Assembly: GCA_040223615.1 (NCBI GenBank)
Contig: JAVKFY010000055.1
Location: 1-64,000 of the forward strand
From: JAVKFY01 sp040223615
GTDB taxonomy: Bacteria > Pseudomonadota > Alphaproteobacteria > GCA-2731375
Length of the DNA: 64,000 bases
Direction of reading: 5' to 3'
The stretch's first letter is position 1. Each line of letters begins with the position of its first letter. The notes beneath the pieces are model-generated. The model made no database searches, was not told where the DNA came from, and was given only the letters and a program-made list of their open reading frames with translations. The translations under genes were made by a program, and so were the position numbers. Positions 52,699 to 62,500 of this stretch are shown in pieces.

Positions 52699-54135
52699 AT
52701 GGCGAAACTGTTGTCGAGCTACGACGCTGGTGAGTTCTTCTGCGAGCTCACTGGCCGAGGCGGTCGTCAGGCTACGCATGCCGCCAAGATACGAACCCGC
52801 CTGAACCGGATGTCGAGCATCGGCCTGCGCCGCCGCGCCGCGGCGGCCGAGCGCGAGTTGCATAGCCTGGGTATAACCTTCACGGTCTATTCTGAGCGCG
52901 ACGCGATCGACCGGGTGCTGCCCTTCGACGTGGTGCCGCGCGTCCTGTCGCCGGCCGACTGGCAGCACATCGAGGACGGCTGCAAGCAGCGGGTACAGGC
53001 CATCAATCTGTTCCTGCACGACATCTACCACGACAAGAAAATCCTGAAAGACAAGGTCGTGCCGCGCGACCTGGTGACGCGCAATGCCAACTATCGCAAG
53101 GAGATGGAAGGCGTCGACCTGCCGCACGGCACCTATGTCTCGATCGCCGGTATCGACATCGTGCGCGGTGGCAACGGCCGCTTCCAGGTGCTGGAGGATA
53201 ACGCGCGCACGCCTTCGGGCGTGTCCTACGTGATCGAGAACCGGCACCTGATGCTTCGGGCCTTCCCCGACCTGGCCGACGGCATCGGCATCCGGCCGGT
53301 CTCGGACTACGGCATGCGGCTGCGCGAGGTGCTTTCCGAGATCGCGCCGGAAGGCATCGACGATCCACAGGTGGTGTTGCTGTCGCCGGGCGTGTTCAAC
53401 TCGGCCTATTTCGAGCACGTTTTCCTAGCCCGCGAGATGGGCGTGCCGCTGGTCGAGGGCCGCGACCTGGTGGTGCAGGATGACCGCGTGCACATGATCA
53501 CCACCGGCGGCCTGATGCCGGTCGACGTGATCTACCGCCGCGTCGACGACAACTTCCTCGATCCTGAAGTATTCAACCCAGGCAGCCTGCTGGGCGTACC
53601 GGGATTGATGCGGGTCTACAAGAAGGGGCGCATCGCGCTGGCCAACGCGATCGGCACCGGCGTCGCCGACGACAAGGCGATCTACGCCTACATGCCGCGG
53701 ATCATAAAGTACTACCTGGACCAGGATCAGATCCTCGACAACGTCGAGACCTACCTGTGCCGCGAGAAGGACGGCTTGGCCTACACGCTGGACAATCTCG
53801 ACAAGCTGGTCAGCAAGCCGGTCGGCGAATCCGGCGGCTATGGCGTGGTGATCGGCCCGCGCGCGACGCGCGCCGAGCTGGCCGAGGCGCGCAAGGCGAT
53901 CGAGCGACGGCCGCGTAACTACATCGCGCAGCCGATGATCGAACTGTCGGTCTGTCCGACCCTGATCGGCAACGCCCTGGAGCCGCGCCACGTCGACCTG
54001 CGGCCCTTCATCATCACCGGCAAGCAGAGCTGGGTTCTGCCCGGCGGCCTGACGCGTGTCGCCCTGCGCAAGGGCTCGCTGGTGGTCAACTCCTCGCAGG
54101 GCGGCGGTACGAAGGATACCTGGGTCCTTGAGTAG
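52699..54135 (+). CDS. Circularly permuted ATP-grasp protein (type 2), separate form
   Basis: This 478-residue protein belongs to the circularly permuted ATP-grasp family (formerly DUF404/407/403). It keeps the metal/ATP motif VLEDNARTPSGVSYVIENR, the Gly-rich nucleotide loop KPVGESGGYGVVIGP, and the late VDLRPFIITG and NSSQGGGTKDTWVL. These are the residues expected of an active ligase that forms an amide bond through an acyl-phosphate. GGGGA lies a few bases before ATG 52699; GTG 52675 is an alternative start. Its stop overlaps the alpha-E gene start. Predicted role (from comparative genomics of the family): peptide synthesis or modification. Confidence 0.9.
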   Translation: MAKLLSSYDAGEFFCELTGRGGRQATHAAKIRTRLNRMSSIGLRRRAAAAERELHSLGITFTVYSERDAIDRVLPFDVVPRVLSPADWQHIEDGCKQRVQAINLFLHDIYHDKKILKDKVVPRDLVTRNANYRKEMEGVDLPHGTYVSIAGIDIVRGGNGRFQVLEDNARTPSGVSYVIENRHLMLRAFPDLADGIGIRPVSDYGMRLREVLSEIAPEGIDDPQVVLLSPGVFNSAYFEHVFLAREMGVPLVEGRDLVVQDDRVHMITTGGLMPVDVIYRRVDDNFLDPEVFNPGSLLGVPGLMRVYKKGRIALANAIGTGVADDKAIYAYMPRIIKYYLDQDQILDNVETYLCREKDGLAYTLDNLDKLVSKPVGESGGYGVVIGPRATRAELAEARKAIERRPRNYIAQPMIELSVCPTLIGNALEPRHVDLRPFIITGKQSWVLPGGLTRVALRKGSLVVNSSQGGGTKDTWVLE

Positions 54136-55087
54136 CCTGCTTGCCCGCTTCGCCGAGAACGCTTTCTGGATGGCGCGCTATGTCGAGCGCGTCGAGAATC
54201 TGGCCCGCATCCTCGACGTCAACGAGACCTTCGCGCGCGACGCGCACGGGGTACAGGAATGGCGCCCGATCCTGCGCCTGCATTCCGACGAGGAGGTGTT
54301 CTTCGAACACTACAAGGTCGCCGACGCCAAGTCCGTGGTGCGCTTCTATACGATCGACCGGCGCAACCCGAACTGCATCGTCAACGCGATCCATGGCGCG
54401 CGCGAGAACGCCCGCAGCCTGCGCCACCTGATCAGCCTGGAGACCTGGACCCAGATCAACACCTTCTGGAACTGGGCCGCCGACCTGCGCGCCCATGACC
54501 TGTCGCTGAACAACCTGTCGCGGCTGTGCAGCCAGATCAAGGAAGGTTGCGAGCTGCACACCGGCATCGCCCGCAACACCATGTATCGCGATCAGGTCTG
54601 GTTGTTCTACCAACTGGGAGAGCTGATCGAGCGCTGCGATCAGACCACGCGGCTGGTCGACATCAAGTATCACGCACTGACCCCGCTGACCGAGTCCGCC
54701 GGCTCCCCGGTCGATGTCGGGCAGTGGAACGCGTTGCTGCGTTCGGTCGCCGGCTATCACGGTTACCGTCGCATCTTCCCACGGCAAATGACGCCGGCGA
54801 CGGTATCGCGCTTCATCCTGTTCGATCCGCACTTCCCGCGCTCGATGACCTTCTGCGTCGGCGACATCCGCGAGTTGATCCACGACCTGCTGAACCAGGA
54901 AGAACTGGCCCAGGCGAAGTTTCCGATGTTCGCGGTCAACGCGCTGGAGAAGATGCGCTACCCCAAGCACAGCGACATCGAGCCGGCGAAAATGCATGCT
55001 TTCCTCGACGACGTGCAGGTCAAGCTGATGGACCTGACGAAGGACATCGATACCGTATTCTTCCAATCCGAGACGCGCGCGGCCTAA
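54128..55087 (+). CDS. Alpha-E domain protein
   Basis: This 319-residue all-helical protein matches the alpha-E family (COG2307 type). The N-terminal signature FAENAFWMARYVERVENLARIL lies at residues about 7-28. The family always travels with circularly permuted ATP-grasp proteins and may act as a scaffold or second catalytic subunit; its biochemistry is not established. The TTG start at 54128 overlaps the ATP-grasp stop (TTGAGTAG), so the two subunits are coupled and probably form a complex. Confidence 0.88.
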   Translation: MSSLLARFAENAFWMARYVERVENLARILDVNETFARDAHGVQEWRPILRLHSDEEVFFEHYKVADAKSVVRFYTIDRRNPNCIVNAIHGARENARSLRHLISLETWTQINTFWNWAADLRAHDLSLNNLSRLCSQIKEGCELHTGIARNTMYRDQVWLFYQLGELIERCDQTTRLVDIKYHALTPLTESAGSPVDVGQWNALLRSVAGYHGYRRIFPRQMTPATVSRFILFDPHFPRSMTFCVGDIRELIHDLLNQEELAQAKFPMFAVNALEKMRYPKHSDIEPAKMHAFLDDVQVKLMDLTKDIDTVFFQSETRAA

Positions 55088-55103
55088 GGGGACAACCCGC
55101 CCG

Positions 55104-56021
55104 ATGGACTACGCCAGTATCCTGGGCGAGATCGCCGAGGAGGTGCGACCGGAATTCGCGCACGGCAAGGTCGCCGACTACATCCCCGCGCTGGCCAAGG
55201 TGCCGCGCGAGAAATTCGGCATGGCGGTGTGTACGCTCGACGGCGGCGAGTACGTTGTCGGCGACGCGGAAGAGCCATTCTCGATCCAGTCGATCTCCAA
55301 GGTCTTCACCCTGGTCATGGCCATGTTGCATGTCGGCCAGGGCTACCTGTGGCGCCGGATCGGGCGCGAGCCGTCGGGCACCGCCTTCAACTCCCTGGTC
55401 CAGTTGGAGTCCGAGCACGGCATCCCGCGCAATCCGTTCATCAACGCCGGCGCCATCGTGGTCACCGACTGCATCGTGGCGCACGACGCCAATCCGCTGC
55501 TTTCGGTGGTCAACAAGGTCCGCCGGCTATCCGGCAACATGGGCGTTCACTACGACCGCGACGTCGCCCGCTCCGAGGCCGAGAGCGGCCATCGCAACCG
55601 CGCCATCGCGCACTTTCTGAAGGCGCACCGCAACCTCGCCTCGCCGCCGGACGACGTGCTCAATGTCTACTTCCACCAGTGCGCCATCGCCATGTCCTGC
55701 CTCGACCTGGCGCGCGCCTTCCTGCCCTTCGCCAATGCCGGCGTGATACCGGCCACCGGCGAGCGGGTGCTGGGCCGCATGCGCACCCGACGGCTGAATT
55801 CGCTGATGCTGACCTGCGGGCTCTACGACAATGTCGGCAACTTTGCCTTCCGGGTCGGCATTCCGGCCAAGTCTGGGGTCGGCGGCGGCATCTGCGGCGT
55901 GATCCCGGGCAAGCTGTCGGTGGTGGTGTGGTCGCCGGCGCTCGACGAATGGGGCAACAGCCACGTCGGCGGCAAGGCCCTGGAGAGCTTCACCTGGAAG
56001 ACCGGCCTGTCGGTGTTCTGA
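55104..56021 (+). CDS. glsA: Glutaminase
   Basis: This 305-residue serine-dependent glutaminase has the catalytic Ser63-X-X-Lys66 in FSIQSISKVFTL, followed by NPFINAGAIVVTD and the FCMLT-like region, and the late GGGICGVIPGKLSVVVWSP. It converts glutamine to glutamate and ammonia. The gene starts 16 bases after the alpha-E gene stop, so it is almost certainly cotranscribed with the ATP-grasp system. Glutaminase is not a usual member of that conserved gene set, which makes the linkage notable. Confidence 0.95.
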   Translation: MDYASILGEIAEEVRPEFAHGKVADYIPALAKVPREKFGMAVCTLDGGEYVVGDAEEPFSIQSISKVFTLVMAMLHVGQGYLWRRIGREPSGTAFNSLVQLESEHGIPRNPFINAGAIVVTDCIVAHDANPLLSVVNKVRRLSGNMGVHYDRDVARSEAESGHRNRAIAHFLKAHRNLASPPDDVLNVYFHQCAIAMSCLDLARAFLPFANAGVIPATGERVLGRMRTRRLNSLMLTCGLYDNVGNFAFRVGIPAKSGVGGGICGVIPGKLSVVVWSPALDEWGNSHVGGKALESFTWKTGLSVF

Positions 56022-56025
56022 ACCG

Positions 56026-56910
56026 CTACGCCGCCGCGTCGACCGGATTTACGTCGACGGCGACCTCGATCTCGTGCTCGCCGCCGCCGACCATGAAGCC
56101 GTTGATCGGGCTGACGTCGCCATAGTCGCGGCCCCAGCCGATGGTGATGTGCTCGTCGCCGGTCATCATGTTGTTGGTCGGGTCGAAGTCGATCCAGCCG
56201 TGGTCCGGCGACCACACCGCCAACCAGGCGTGCGACGCGTCGGCACCGATCTTCTTCGCCTGGCCCTCCGGCGGATGGGTCAGCAGGTAGCCGCTGACAT
56301 AGCGCGCCGGCAGCCCGAGCCGACGCAGGCAGGCGATCTGCAGGTGCGCGAAGTCCTGGCACACGCCCTTGCGCGTCGCCAGCACCTGCGAAACCGGCGT
56401 CGACACGTCGGTGACGCCACCCTGATACCGGAACTCGGCGAAGATGCGCTGGGTCAGCGCCAACGTCGCCTCCAGCACCGGGCGGCCGGGCGCGAACACT
56501 TCGCGCGCGAACGCCTCGACGTCGTCGGTGGCGACGATGTAGGGCGAGTCGAAGGCATACTGAACCGCGTCCAGCGCCGCCTCCGACGTCACCGTGCCAG
56601 CGCTCTCCACCACCGACTCCCACGGCGCGCTGCCGTCCAGGTCGAACACCGCACGCGGCGACACCTCGACCCGGCTGCTGGCGTGCACGATCAACTCCTC
56701 GTGCGGGTCCTGCACCGTGAAATGCGTCACCGGATTGCCGAAATAATCGACGCTCTCCGCGCGCACCGTCGGCGCCGGCGTGACGATGATTGTGGCGCGA
56801 TGACAGGTCTGGCGCGGGTTGTCGCGCGGCGTCAGGTGCAGCACATGGTGGGAGATCGACACCGGATAGGTGTAGTCGAAGGTCGTACGGTGACTGACGT
56901 CGTAAATCAC
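56026..56910 (-). CDS. Transglutaminase-like cysteine peptidase (small form)
   Basis: This 294-residue protein starts with the bacterial transglutaminase-like N-terminal domain (IYDVSHRTTFDYTYPVSISHHVLHLTP) and then has the Cys-His-Asp triad: GVCQDFAHLQIACL, DASHAWLAVWSP and IDFDPTNN. It is probably an amidase, peptidase or transpeptidase that processes the product of the neighbouring ATP-grasp protein. The GTG 56910 start shares GTGA with the stop of the fused ATP-grasp/alpha-E gene. Its stop lies 4 bases from that of the convergent glutaminase gene. Confidence 0.92.
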   Translation of the reverse strand: MIYDVSHRTTFDYTYPVSISHHVLHLTPRDNPRQTCHRATIIVTPAPTVRAESVDYFGNPVTHFTVQDPHEELIVHASSRVEVSPRAVFDLDGSAPWESVVESAGTVTSEAALDAVQYAFDSPYIVATDDVEAFAREVFAPGRPVLEATLALTQRIFAEFRYQGGVTDVSTPVSQVLATRKGVCQDFAHLQIACLRRLGLPARYVSGYLLTHPPEGQAKKIGADASHAWLAVWSPDHGWIDFDPTNNMMTGDEHITIGWGRDYGDVSPINGFMVGGGEHEIEVAVDVNPVDAAA

Positions 56911-59489
56911 GCCCCACTCACGATCCGCTGCGGCCCCGACACATGCTGCGCCATCGAGTGGCTGAAGTAGGTCTGGGTCACGATGTTGGACAGCTCGTCC
57001 ATGCCAGTCTCGGTCCGTCGTAGCAGCCGGTCGAGCGCCATTCGCGCGCCGCTTCGGCCACTGGCCTCGGTCAGCTTCACCAGGTCGGCCAACCGCATTT
57101 CGGCGACCAGTTCGGTCACAATACGCTTCGCCGGGCTCAACACCACATCCTCGTCATGTTTCGGCATCGCCTGAATGTGGTCGTCGATCGCCTCGAGCTG
57201 GAACATCATCGAGCGCGGATTGCTGTCGTCGGCCAGCAGCAGGTCGAGCACCGCCGGTAGCCGCGCGCCCATCTTGTAGCGGCCGCGGTAGGTCATCGAG
57301 CTGTCGGCCAGCTCCAGCAGCAAGTCGAGCGTGCTGGTATGACCGGAGTGCGCCTTCGAGGTGGTGTCGCGCACCACGCGCGAGATGTAGCGCACCCGCT
57401 CGATGCGCCGGCCCAGGTCCAGGAAGCGCCAGCTATAGCCGCGCGTCATGTTCTCCATCACCATGCCGTTCAGCGCCGCCAGGAGCTGCACCAGCCGGGT
57501 CAGCAGCTGCGAAGCGTCGGCCACCTCCTGCCCCGGCCGCAGCGTCCAGTCACGCGTCAGGTCGGACATGCTCTTCAGGATGTTCCAGGTGTCGGTCGAC
57601 AGCCGCTCGCGTACCAGATCGGCGATCCGGCTGACATTGCCTAGCACCGAGGCCAGGCCGTCGGGGCTGTCGGGGTCGAACAGGATCGCCCACAATTCCG
57701 CCTCGACGGCATGCATGCCCTGCTCCAGCGCCCGCTTCGCGCGCCGCGAGGTCATGTGCTGCTGCACCACCAGCAGCGAGACCAGCCGCTCCAGCGTCTG
57801 CGCGTCGCGCAACGACGTCGCTTCGCCCGACAGGTACATCACCAGGCTGCGCAGCATCCGCACCGCGCCTTCGGCCCGCTCCGCGTAGCGGCCGAGCCAG
57901 AACAGGTTGTCGGCCGCCCGGCTCGGCAGGTCGCGGCCGCTGCGGCGCAGGCGGACATGCTGGTCGGCGAGCAGGCTGAAGGTGTCGGCCGGCCCATCGC
58001 TCAGCACCCAGACGTCCTTGGTGATGTCGCCGGGCGTCAGCCATGGCGCCCGCGCGGTGCCATTCTGCGCCACCCGCGCCAGGCCGCCCGGCATCACCCG
58101 ATAGCCGTTCTCCGTCGCCGCCAGGTAGACGCGCAGTGTCATCGGCGCCGAATGCAGGCCGCCGTCGGGCGACCACACCGGCATGTTCGACACCGAGACC
58201 AGCTCCTGGCCGATATAGTCGCGGCCATGCCGGCGCAGGTCGTTGGCAAGCTGATCCGCCTCCGCATCGCTCAGTTCCGGCCCGATGTAGCTGTCGCGGC
58301 CGGGCGTGAACAGGGTCTTCGGCGAGACCTTGCGCACCACCAGATCGCGCAGGTTCGCCAGCACATGGTCGCGCTCCTGCGGCTGGCCGGCCCACCAGGT
58401 GGCGATCGAGGGCAGCTTCAGGTCCTGGTCCAGGAAGAAGCGCGACATCGCCGGCAGGAAGCTCAGCAGCGCCTCGTTCTCGACCACGCCGGCGCCGATC
58501 GCGTTGGCCATGGTGACGTTGCCGTCGCGCACCACCTGCAGCAGGCCGGGCACGCCCTGGAACGAGTCGGTGCGCAGCTCCAGCGGGTCGCACATGTCGC
58601 CATTGATCCGGCGCAGCACCAGGTCGACCAGCTTCAGCCCCTCGATGGTCTTCAGGAACAGGCGGTCGTCGCGCACCGTGAGGTCGGAACCTTCGACCAC
58701 CGAGTAGCCGAGATAACGCGCCAGGTAGGCATGCTCGAAATAGATGTCGCGCGCCGGGCCAGGCGACAGCAGCACCGCCAGCGGCTCGTCGCGCCGCGAC
58801 ATCGACAGGAAATTCTCCGAGAAGGCGTGGAAGAAGGAGGCCAGCCGCCGCACCCGCCCCTCGGCGAAGAATTCCGGCAGGCAGCGCGCGGCGACGATGC
58901 GGTTCTCCAGCGCGTAGCCCGCCCCCGACGGCGCCTGTGCCCGGTCGCTCAGCACCCACCAGCGTCCGTCCGGCGCCCGCGCCAGGTCGAAGGCGACGAA
59001 GTGCAGGAAGACATCGCCATTCACCTGCACGCCATGCGAGGGATGCAGGAATTGCGGATTGCCGAACACCAGCGCCGGCGGCAACACGCCTTCGCGCAAC
59101 AGCCGCTGCGGCCCGTACAGATCCTGTAGCGCCGCGTTCAGGACCGTCGCGCGCTGGATCAGGCCAGCCTCGATCTGCTGCCAGTCGCTTGGATCGATCA
59201 ACAGCGGAAACAGATCCAGCATCCACGGCCGGCTGCCGCCCTCGTCGTCGGTCGCCATGTAGGTGACGCCGTTCTCGCGCAGCAGGCGTTGCGCCACGTC
59301 GGCCGCGTCGGCGCGTTCGCCCGCGCCCATGCCCAGGAAATAATCGACGAACAAGCGCCAGTGCGGACGCAGTTCGCCGTCCGGGCCGATCATCTCGTCA
59401 TAGACGCCCGGCACCCCGCGATAGGACTGCAAGAACTGGTCACGAGCCGCCATGTCGTTGGCGACCAGCTCCGACGCTGCATTGGCCAT
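56907..59489 (-). CDS. Fused circularly permuted ATP-grasp / alpha-E protein
   Basis: This 860-residue protein joins an ATP-grasp half (about 1-480) and an alpha-E half (from about 520, signature AADNLFWLGRYAERAEGAVRML). Relative to the separate ATP-grasp at 52699, the acidic motif reads VLSDRAQAPSGAGYALENR (Glu and Asn replaced) and the Gly-rich loop reads RKVSPKTLFTPGRDSYIGP, without GESGGYG. The late motif is TPGDITKDVWVLS. These differences suggest altered or lost nucleotide binding, which may be a trait of the fused subfamily. ATG 59489 follows a short AGG. It is coupled to the small transglutaminase-like gene by GTGA. Confidence 0.9.
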   Translation of the reverse strand: MANAASELVANDMAARDQFLQSYRGVPGVYDEMIGPDGELRPHWRLFVDYFLGMGAGERADAADVAQRLLRENGVTYMATDDEGGSRPWMLDLFPLLIDPSDWQQIEAGLIQRATVLNAALQDLYGPQRLLREGVLPPALVFGNPQFLHPSHGVQVNGDVFLHFVAFDLARAPDGRWWVLSDRAQAPSGAGYALENRIVAARCLPEFFAEGRVRRLASFFHAFSENFLSMSRRDEPLAVLLSPGPARDIYFEHAYLARYLGYSVVEGSDLTVRDDRLFLKTIEGLKLVDLVLRRINGDMCDPLELRTDSFQGVPGLLQVVRDGNVTMANAIGAGVVENEALLSFLPAMSRFFLDQDLKLPSIATWWAGQPQERDHVLANLRDLVVRKVSPKTLFTPGRDSYIGPELSDAEADQLANDLRRHGRDYIGQELVSVSNMPVWSPDGGLHSAPMTLRVYLAATENGYRVMPGGLARVAQNGTARAPWLTPGDITKDVWVLSDGPADTFSLLADQHVRLRRSGRDLPSRAADNLFWLGRYAERAEGAVRMLRSLVMYLSGEATSLRDAQTLERLVSLLVVQQHMTSRRAKRALEQGMHAVEAELWAILFDPDSPDGLASVLGNVSRIADLVRERLSTDTWNILKSMSDLTRDWTLRPGQEVADASQLLTRLVQLLAALNGMVMENMTRGYSWRFLDLGRRIERVRYISRVVRDTTSKAHSGHTSTLDLLLELADSSMTYRGRYKMGARLPAVLDLLLADDSNPRSMMFQLEAIDDHIQAMPKHDEDVVLSPAKRIVTELVAEMRLADLVKLTEASGRSGARMALDRLLRRTETGMDELSNIVTQTYFSHSMAQHVSGPQRIVSGA

Positions 59490-59556
59490 CAAGCCCAACC
59501 TGAGTGATTCCTTCGTCCGATTATCTCACCGCCGCCGAAACGCCGACAAGCGCGTG

Positions 59557-62500
59557 CTAGCTGGTATGCGACCAGCGCAGGTCTAGGGTCAGCGGGAATT
59601 CCGGCCGGGTGAGATCCGGCGGCTCCGGATAGGCGCCGGCGGTGTGGCCGAACGGGAAGAACCGTGCCAGGCGGCGGCTTTCCGCCTCGTAGCTGTTGAC
59701 CGGAAACTGCTCGAAGTTGCGCCCACCGGGGTGCGCCACGTGATAGCTGCAACCGGCCACCGCGCGGCCCGACCAGCGGTCGTAGATATCGAAGGTCAGC
59801 GGCGCGTCGACCGGAATCGACGGATGCAACGCGCTGTACGGCTTCCAGGCGCGGTAGCGCACCCCACCGACTGCCTCGCCGGCAACCCCGGTGCCGGTCA
59901 GCGGCACGCGGTAGCCGTTGCAGGCGACGAGGTAGCGCTCGCCGGTGCGGCCGGAGAGCTTGACCTGCAGCCGCTCCACCGAACTGTCGACGAAGCGCAC
60001 CGTGCCGCCGGGCGCACCTTCCTCGCCCATCACGTGCCACGGCTCCAGCGCCTGGCGCAGCTCCAGCGTCATGTCGCCGTGCCCGACCTCGCCATAGAGC
60101 GGGAAGCGGAACTCCAGGTGCGGCGCGAACCAGTCCGGATCGAGCACGTAGCCGGCCCGCCGCATGTCGTCGATCACGTCCTTCAGGTCGGCCTCGACGA
60201 AGTGCGGCAGCATGAAACGGTCGTGCAGCGAGGTGCCCCAGCGCACCAGGTCGCCCTCGTATGGCTGCTTCCAGAACCGCGCGATCAGCGCCAGCAGAAG
60301 CACCTGCTGCGCCAGGCTCATCTGCCAGTGCGGCGGCATTTCGAAGGCGCGGAACTCGACCAGACCGAGCCGCCCGGTCGGCCCGTCGGGCGAATACAGC
60401 TTGTCGATGCAGATCTCCGAGCGGTGGGTATTGCCGGTGACGTCGATCAGGATGTTGCGGAAGATCCGGTCGACCACCCACGGCGCGACCTCGCCCTCCG
60501 GCCCCGGCACCTGCGCGAACGCCAGTTCCAGCTCGTGGATCTGGTCGTGGCGCGCCTCGTCGATGCGCGGCGCCTGGCTGGTCGGGCCGATGAACAGGCC
60601 GGAGAACAGGTAGGACAGCGCCGGATGGTGCTGCCAGTAGGCCAGCAGGCTCTTCAGCAGGTCGGGCCGGCGCAGGAACGGGCTGTCCGCCGGCCGGCGC
60701 GCGCCTACGACCACGTGGTTGCCGCCGCCGGTGCCGGTGTGGCGGCCGTCGAGCATGAACTTCTCGGTGCCCAGGCGCGTCAGATGCGCGTCCTCGTACA
60801 GCGTCTCGGTGGTCTCCACCATCTCGCGCCAGCCCGACGCCGGATGGATGTTGACCTCGATCACGCCGGGATCGGGCGTCACCCGCAGCACGTTGAGCCG
60901 CGGGTCCTCCGGCGGCGTATAGCCTTCCAGGTGGATCGGCAGCTTCAGCTCGGCGGCGGTTTCCTCGATCGCCGCGACCAGTTCGAGATAGTCCTCCGCC
61001 GCCTCGACCGGCGGCATGAACACGCAGATCCTGCCGTGACGCGGCTCCACCACCAGCGCCGAACGGACCGGCTTAACGCCGCTCGCCTTCGGCGCCACGG
61101 TCGACGTCGGTTCGCCGGCCGCGGTGCCGCTGGCGCGCTTGAACCGTTCGCGCAGTGCGTGCGGGTCGGGCAGCTCGCCGCGCGCCTCGAACGGGTCGGT
61201 CGGATGCTGGTAGGGATAGATCATCGGATCGAGGTGCGGCAGCGTCGAATAGGGCAGCCGGAAGCCGATCGGCGAGTCGCCGGGCACGACGAACAGGTGG
61301 CTGCTGCGGGTCAGCCAGCGCTCGCTGGCCCAGCGCGGGGCGCCGTCGCGATCCGCCACGCGTTGCACCGGCAGCACGAAGCCGGCCTCGTTGCCGAGCC
61401 CGCTCTCGACAATCTTGGCCAGCCGCTGGCGTTCCATCGGGTCGTCCAGCCGGCTCTTCGCCGGGTCGAGATTCTCCGGCAGCTTGCGTTCCTGGTCGAG
61501 ATAGTGCCACGGGTCCTCGTAGGCCGTGATCACCCGTTCCGCACCGAGTTCCAGCCGCTCCGCGATGCCTTCGGCGAACCGGCGGGCGTCGTCCGCCACG
61601 ACCTCGTAGTCACGCGTCTCGTCGGCAATCAGTTCCTGGTCGAGCCAGACCGGCTTGCCGTCGACCCGCCAGTACAGCGCGAAGGCCCAGCGCGGCAGTT
61701 GCTCGCCCGGATACCACTTGCCCTGGCCGTAGTGCAGCAGGCCGTCGGGTGCCCAGCGCCGGCGCAGCCGGTGGATCAGCTTGTCGGCCAGCTTGCGCTT
61801 GGTCGGCCCGACGGCGGCGGTGTTCCATTCGTCGCCGTCCGGTTCGTCGACGGAAACGAAGGTCGGCTCGCCACCGACGGTGAGCCGGACGTCGCCGGCA
61901 TCGAGTTCGGCGTAGACCCTGTCGCCGAAGGCGTCGATCGCCGCCCACTGGTCTTCGGTGTAGGGCTTGGTGACGCGCGGGCTTTCCAGCACCCGGCGCA
62001 CCGACATCTGGTGCTCGAACGACACCTCGCCCGGCTCCAGCGCGCCGCTCACCGGCGCGGCTGAGGTCGGATGCGGCGTACAGGCCAGCGGGATATGCCC
62101 CTCGCCGGCGAACAGGCCCGAGGTCGGATCGAGCCCGACCCAGCCGGCGCCCGGCAGGTAGGCTTCCGCCCAGGCGTGCAGGTCGGTGAAGTCGACCGAG
62201 GTGCCGACCGGCCCGTCCAGGGACTTCACGTCCGGCACCAGCTGGATCAGGTAACCCGAGGCGAAGCGGCTGGCGATGCCGAAGTGGCGCAGGATCTGCA
62301 CCAGCAGCCAGCCGGTATCGCGGCACGAGCCGTTACCCAGCGACAGCGTCTCGTCCGGCTTTTGCACGCCGGGTTCCATGCGCACGACGTAGGCGATCTG
62401 CTGCTGCAGCCGCTGGTTCAACGCGACCAGGAAGTCGACCGTCTGCATCGGCTCGCGCGGGAACTCGTCGAGCCACTTCTGCAACAGCGGCCCGACCGGC

